Shown here: in pieces, positions 63,401-64,000 of the stretch
Layout: each line of letters starts with the position of its first letter
How positions within the stretch are numbered: the first letter of the stretch is position 1
NCBI GenBank assembly: GCA_031548025.1
Contig: JAVBRM010000079.1
Span: forward strand, 1 to 64,000
From: UBA5239 sp031548025
Lineage (GTDB): Bacteria; Verrucomicrobiota; Lentisphaeria; Victivallales; Victivallaceae
Length of the DNA stretch: 64,000 nt
Direction of reading: 5' to 3'
Notes under the pieces: model-generated
Database searches by the model: none
Told to the model about the DNA's origin: nothing
What the model saw: only the letters and a program-made list of their open reading frames with translations
Program-made: the position numbers and the translations under genes

Positions 63401-64000
63401 CCTTCGACGCCGTCGCCTCCGCCGGTTCACTGACTCTGCATTTGGCCGAGGATGAGGTAAGAACCATTTATGCCGGAACTGGTACATATATGGTTGTCGA
63501 TACTACGACCAGTTTCTCCAGTGAATGGAACGAGATGCTGTTTGAAGCCGATACCGATACGTCGGTGACTTTCCGGATCGGAGGCTTATCTCCGCTGGAT
63601 TCCAAGGCGATCAATCAGTCGTTCTATTTCCTCAGTAATACGAGTGGGGTACAGTTCGATGTGCAGTACTCGACTGCGGAAGGAAATAGTTACAGCAGCT
63701 ACTTCCGAATTCTGAAGTACAATGAAGCCGAAATGACTGACTGGTTCGGTAATGGCGATCGTTATTTACTGGACGGAATCAACACGAGCGCCTATGTTAT
63801 GGGAATGGTGGATACCGGCAAGATAGTCCCGGCCAAGAGTGGTGTGGATCCGTTGATCGTGGTCAATAATAAAGACAATGATTATTATACCACCAGCGGA
63901 ACACATTATTCCACGGATCAGATTGGTTCGCTGCGTTTTGCGATCGGATATGCCAATGCCACAGACGGAACTCAGAAGATCGTATTCGCGGAAGGTTTCA
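48460..64000 (+). CDS. Giant LEPR-XLL/DUF4347 surface protein (3' end beyond window)
   Basis: One uninterrupted frame of at least 5,180 codons; the stop lies outside the window. Order: LEPR-XLL-like N-terminal motif (FQLEERVLFDGAA, about 23-35); DUF4347-like copies 1 (about 100-207), 2 (269-412) and 3 (679-837). Only copy 3 keeps the His733 (ISHGNEG) and Cys776 (YGCN) pair. There are beta-helix blocks opened by LR-x-A caps: GSLRWALEQAN (48460-frame aa ~443), TLRMALEYAN (~853), ITLREAIIWI (~1835), TTLRQAFYWA (~2395) and GSLRFAIGYAN (~5157). GGAIY/GGALY rungs with FxxN motifs, as in Chlamydia Pmp proteins, run to about aa 2750. From about 58.1 kb a long region of NDLTIxDGVTV-type repeats follows. 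It has no classical signal peptide; surface display via a LEPR-XLL sorting route or type I-like export is inferred. AAGGAG lies 10 nt before the ATG. Confidence 0.9.
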   Translation, partial: MMKKQRASQEVIETPELEAAAMFQLEERVLFDGAAAADVVEAQKQAEQEIAEVQEPDQQEAAENAGAPGDDSSALDAYLEVGAAGNISVQTTLEANNQIKVLFVADLDQAEALASSAEEYGIIISFDPNATTSAQLLDALNSALEGHQADSIGFMFDPAAENALENFNAEVGSDFWNNINDALSTRGTIEIFGDANDAAVADQLSGDYDRQVNVSTYTVDNGWNSSYTAESTNALDNNVEDSVQLDDTLFEDEFLQSLDLLSEDTTTNREVAFISSDINNLDKVIDNLGKDVEIVLLDPAQDTIQQITDYLNDSGAKYDSIHLFAPGSTEALDFNGDSISADDLREFNNELVSWRNALKESAAINIYGGDMASTEAGRDFLDHLMAATGADVEITNEFAGLDMALSFDYDLGNDSSSVSEVLDYAYNLDRAPHTYYVVNTADSGEGSLRWALEQANQNIGLDHIEFQLDDGAVIDIDSSSLYITDSVIINYSGLNVTINGAALSESLFVINDGDDANQIYVEVNGLNIYGASGANMDNVLGGAIQNHEALNLNGVIIQNSDAQRGGAIWNDVEGKLVIESSKFIGNSAIEGGAIFNNGGELIINNSSFSENIAVTGSAIASVNTSGSQASLQIDTTTFDSNFSLSSSGQTVYSEGISLATNIEYINDIPSLELDSSGKNIVFINSSVFGKETLMEQIGDNAEIVILEPGDALSQISEYLAGKSGYSAIHIISHGNEGFFRLGNDTVDAAFVEANADKIAAWGDAMVSGGDILLYGCNIAGNDAGKELIQALAAITGCDIAASTNNTGGSGDWILEYSVGAVATGAFGFVDYNYSLQNIVVNTAGDEGGLPPGQMTLRMALEYANSHTSSDGFEIIFNIANFDTLNYTIVLTQGEIAISSSSAVTINGSFGYDDLTKNPINLTIRSAPNSRAFNISSEVYLSNMTITGGNVIYAPEDSSGGAIYITNNGNVTLDAVTFTNNQAVDGGAIYNRGRLTITGHNGTGDYSAISYYSYFNSNISTHSGGAIFNEGLLNVTYTQFDSNSADTGGAIYSILGINITESIFTNNRATTNGGAIALVDSSGDTTLTNLILSYNTAMNGHGGALYVNGGSDDVSIDFSKALERIFFTYSAYKAWVDAGSPNTSTLQWGEVNFNTALAGYGGAIYFNNSGNLNVIRSGKAPSYRPASIDFVNNTAASGGAIYFVSNENPAITSNLVLENLTIRNNTARVTGAGETALGGGIYFDGKNNGSFNLISPRYSSVVNGNTAMTSDLTGGDAKGGAAYIINARNVNVSDVDFSSNSAVAIDADNVLSTSIYTEGGALYIHNSGNITISDNSLFSKNTASNGGAIFAQGNGNIDISLTVFVGNSINWNTPTVDIAADPFGALAKYAAWAAGLHGNGGALYLADNRAVTLAGVVAAANFAVEGGGFMYVENSSLQNLTISTSIINNNMLLNGRISIKVPLIGDRDFDFGGNTAHEGSAIYAENANITIANTSMSDNTINDLVMDQFDAKLRSFTSAISYSMVTGSSFYFNNSNLTLSSVSTAGNDGTTSSYNITTARWDIFHLAGTGTTDETRNSLNIYNSLFYDKWQFGSSNTVAGEFITIGNVISNIFTYYWTHNVDGGEYLFSDTFGPDATVKVFRPDGSTVSLVANIYESTHGNFISTDAITAKLIADNLYIRTALTSASLSASPDASTLGRMAVAINSRNSLAYRYVYNEITRGGDLNYVDVPTDIHGNVRTGMEIVIDPGNPDDMNTKGRVYYAYYRGGNLVVVNEAGKELGSDEIAKLRTYITFADERVTIGAYEPMFSMTVTSNASTTSSNGAYSIIDALVGGITLREAIIWIDDYDYSVYEGKDADDPIRNSFDNERYIHFAAAMLTEGNNVISVNGIRIEKNVIIGSIAKFEADYLYYEDSNGDRIYFENDASAAQQSSATRITLKGTGSNRIFNIVAGVNVVINNLTLTEGVAPDYPISAVNMPANDGGAIYNAGSLILNNVVIKDSTTSGNGPYGSYGNYGNGGGIYNALGAYLAIYDSTFTGNYILLANSADHHTTYASALGGAIYNAGELVLVRSTISDNYLGIANGSSALWIYTENALKGAGIYNAASGSIVIVNSTITKNVIDTGNYLVIGGDYNGRNFGAGAAIYSAGGSVEIYNSTIIKNETRLDAHKFDGWTPDGNGKIASFTVDTDVTSIRSKSNPFAAVTIRGTSTFDTTNTIYANNYLITSPTVSYLRDIYTASTVTAASSESYVNDYNIIGYYNRIGMGIDFSFGTNNLFGDYYPSGTRDGVVYNLNLTDTMSYYGGMTLVYRVLDGSIAYLNAFDLASQQIAIDNPNYGLQLDQRRNTRIGGVYTANNRGAYAMLTEGITVNSDQDPTGEFNDGWNFGENTPGWASSDTTLRQAFYWADAYSVITVAPNVDYWLNDGIVKLRGEEIKINTTVTFDGGYFDLDSGLFRLLTIDAGSVSRIFNIDNGILTRANVAISHVNLLNGATTGSGGAIYSSENLILTNFTIGDSQAGISGGAIYMESQASLELAYTTNTALSLNRIYGNSADLFGGAIHAGSSISVTIDHTEFSENHAGQYGGALYLLTIPSTVRITYSNFEGNTADQLGGAIYSNSSNLQINYSSIVNNSAASGGGLYLSTSALSMLNSTLSNNKASSQGGGIYTNGNINLNYVTVANNAAGGSNGGGGIYQTGAGITLNASNSIIAQNWIGDDTTPLETNPNGTYTMNDYVGVSGATYSLTSSIYGTFIGSGSSINSEQVHLENGTVVNSSGEELGLAYTADANGGETLTVYVGGNSFLTTWSNITYDPTVPDDQRGRLRSNIPNGMTITAGAYQRREVVYYFRENDNTGGVFSVHSLGNWVDEFGVDISFNTDFIDFDVSPDFRFVIGESITVTATVDAAWFVNPGSFVEVQGYGVLEVLADTTAIISVASGGAINVTDAALGAHGRTVSNRGTITFTGANASAVGLSIRQNQGGILVFDTETTSGGNWDGFAINMAVGATNEVHYIYDGSQHIFNAVYSTLILEGDGTKTKVGNLTANILTFSNTDNTTLAIDGQLTVNTRFDAGIGTIDFTGSNDVSAQKINVLGTNTDNAYYNVIVSGENVELNGNIVVANDLLISWSEATLTAGANTLSVGGDWTNNGLFNAGTGTVNFNSTTGQTLSGTLNDASKFNIVNFIGNGIKTVESAIEADVMRIDDDITVDAITVTVDTLNFNNGVTGSNGILMLSGDGIVLTVINSFNAGSGTVIYDGVDQTVLSTVNGADAEYFNLILENDGIKSILDNIAVGNDLTINDGVTVNALDISVVRDLTIADDGILNARAIEVGRDFSIGDNVNVDAVSVAVTNDLIFGDDSVLSVSGAGNALTVGNIFGAGTSLVVYDGLVDQTIMTMTGAGRADYYNLTVSGSGTTKTADNELHVENDFLIETGVTVDAQDIIVEHDFTIEDDGALNALNITVDHDFLIAQSVIVNSEDIFAGNDLTVGEYSELTTGSIDVNNDLYIADNVTVSSDNINVGNDMTVGNDSAISALDITVTNDFSIGDNVNVDAASVAAGNDLTFGADSVLSVDGAGAALTVGNIFEAGTSLVVYDGLVDQTIMTLAGGVPAEYYNLTVSGSGTTKTADNKLYVENDFQIETGVTVDAQANDVFVGNDLTIENDGVLIGANISVGYDFSIDDNVTVDAVSVAVGHDLTFGADSVLSVSGAGDALTVGNLFDAGMSLVVYDGLVDQTIMTMTGAGLHADYNNLTVSGYGTTKTAENELYVGYDFLIETGVTVDAQANDVFVGNDLTIENDGALIGANITVDHDFSIADNVIVDAVNVTVDNDLRFGDDSVLSVSGDNEALKVGNVFEAGRSMVIYDGSGNQTIMTMSGTGNVEYYNLTVSGSGTTKTAENELRVLNDFLIETGVTVSAQDITVNHDFTIEDDGVLNALNISVDHDFSIAQSVIVNSDDITVGNDLTVGDESELNVLNISVDHDFIIAQSVIVNSEDIFAGNDLTVGDESELTALNIIVDHDFSIGDNVNVDALSVAVANSLIFGDDSVLSVSGDGDALTVGNSFDAGHSLVIYDGNDQNIMTRTGNDNPVNYYNLIVSVGGTKTADDDLYVDNDFLIADGVAVDAQNVTVGWDLTIEDGGRLTALDITVANDFSIGNSVTVDAVYVTVGQDLSIGNGSVLSVSGDGDALTVGNEFSIGTSLVVYDGNDQNIMTRTGSGDEVVYYDLTVTGSGEKTVSDPLTVTNLLTIGNVVMDAISVSAASVSFNDDFGDSEGTLKLSGGDVDHSPLSVTTSFYAGNGTVVYDGDDDQKIATAVAGGTLIYNNLIATVTSSGSVSTKNAVGTLKANGDLRIEEDVTVDAVTVDVDSLTFLQSGSSTDGSNGVLMVSGANEALKVATTFVAGEGTVIYDGVNQTVMASLADGGAAEYYNLILENDGIKSVRNTLWVSNDLMINDGVTVDATEVRVGHDLIFSASGVLSVDASGSALEVGNEFTHGNGKVIYDGTDDQEIMTETGNGFDVVYYDLDVSGGAKTATGTLEVENIMRIIGSTSVTVSGAGVDEGGNVTAGELIFTANGTLTLNGDLNLGDMKAGTGTVVYNRGTDGDQKVAGLEYYNLQFIGSGTRTSDGSITVDNDMLTSGSVDATINGNITVDGNLTMQGTSVLRAVANDVISADGDVTVGRKLDMSVETAVDLHLHGALTVGTYGFGALSTVYYDGAGDQTITELNYNNLTTANGGVKSWNGGSVAGLLLVDAAATFQANTVLLQRVAETATGDNTINKIQVNATGVLRLNGRSDDPATINEAILLEKANVVLEEDSIIVYGGAGDQLINPDYDYSKATLGLAGSGIKSFNGSTTTTALSVKNMFLAEGSVIGDINTNLSIAGNLAFASTEELQLARSLSIGGIFSAANGTMTYDGEEAQTVLGLNYWNLTIDSALNTLETEANTIVDGDFTFKNHAALVIGYKSNLTLNGALVGNSGKDSQYFIFDSAFDAVASAGSLTLHLAEDEVRTIYAGTGTYMVVDTTTSFSSEWNEMLFEADTDTSVTFRIGGLSPLDSKAINQSFYFLSNTSGVQFDVQYSTAEGNSYSSYFRILKYNEAEMTDWFGNGDRYLLDGINTSAYVMGMVDTGKIVPAKSGVDPLIVVNNKDNDYYTTSGTHYSTDQIGSLRFAIGYANATDGTQKIVFAEGF
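58090..61150 (+). repeat. Modular tandem repeats inside the giant gene
   Basis: Repeat units start with CTGACGGTATCGGGC-type sequence at 58663, 59287, 59692 and 60094, with a diverged one near 60718. Spacings are about 624, 405, 402 and 624 bp, i.e. a 405-bp core unit and a longer unit carrying an extra block of about 219 bp (73 codons). All spacings are multiples of three. A 64-bp segment at 58847-58910 recurs at 60392-60455 with one mismatch. Protein signatures are SGAGDALTVGN, VVYDGLVDQTIM, YYNLTVSGSGTTKTA, FLIETGVTVDA and NDLTIENDG. Confidence 0.85.

Overview
The window looks like a chromosome segment of an anaerobic, glycan-degrading bacterium of the Lentisphaerota (Victivallis-like) branch of the PVC group. 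This is inferred from four H-X9-DG-type pseudopilins with the [20 protein letters not shown] core, several large exported carbohydrate-active-type proteins (including two DUF4838 proteins), a [FeFe]-hydrogenase maturase and an LEPR-XLL-type giant surface protein. No rRNA, tRNA, insertion sequence, prophage or CRISPR array was seen.

Layout. 1-7.9 kb is mostly housekeeping and metabolism: the end of pdxJ, a PilT-type ATPase, an MFS transporter, an N-acetyltransferase coupled to a GH78 rhamnosidase, a cytidine-deaminase-fold protein and an acyl-CoA synthetase. 8.0-13.7 kb is one tightly coupled operon: a FadR-type GntR regulator with a consensus promoter and a perfect operator palindrome, a tyrosine phosphatase, a sialidase-SGNH esterase fusion, a DHDPS/N-acetylneuraminate-lyase-family aldolase and three related cysteine-rich proteins. 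13.7-14.6 kb is a three-gene ATGA-coupled DUF3791-DUF3990 module of toxin-antitoxin type. Then come a D-aminoacylase-family amidohydrolase and an ECF sigma/anti-sigma pair (14.6-17.9 kb).

17.9-42.3 kb holds the most distinctive pattern. Four cassettes each combine a dedicated transcription regulator, one pseudopilin and one or two very large exported glycan-active-type proteins. Three have the strict order regulator, pseudopilin, enzyme on one strand (LacI; and two GntR-headed regulators with LacI-like sensor domains). The fourth has a divergent AraC regulator with enzyme, pseudopilin and a BNR/sialidase-like protein. Two of the regulators share an identical 15-bp promoter segment and appear to be translated from leaderless mRNAs. 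An AraC regulator and a nucleoside hydrolase lie between cassettes.

42.4-48.2 kb carries a small unknown ORF coupled to a polytopic GT-C-like membrane protein, creD, a class I aminotransferase and hydE. From 48460 to the end of the window runs a single open frame of at least 5,180 codons with no stop. It encodes a giant LEPR-XLL surface protein with three DUF4347 domains (only the third keeps the His/Cys pair), five beta-helix blocks of Pmp-like GGA(I/L)Y repeats, and a long modular repeat region with near-identical DNA copies.

Start sites were chosen by Shine-Dalgarno spacing, promoter position or ATGA overlaps. Where these disagree with the longest possible frame, this is stated in the entry.
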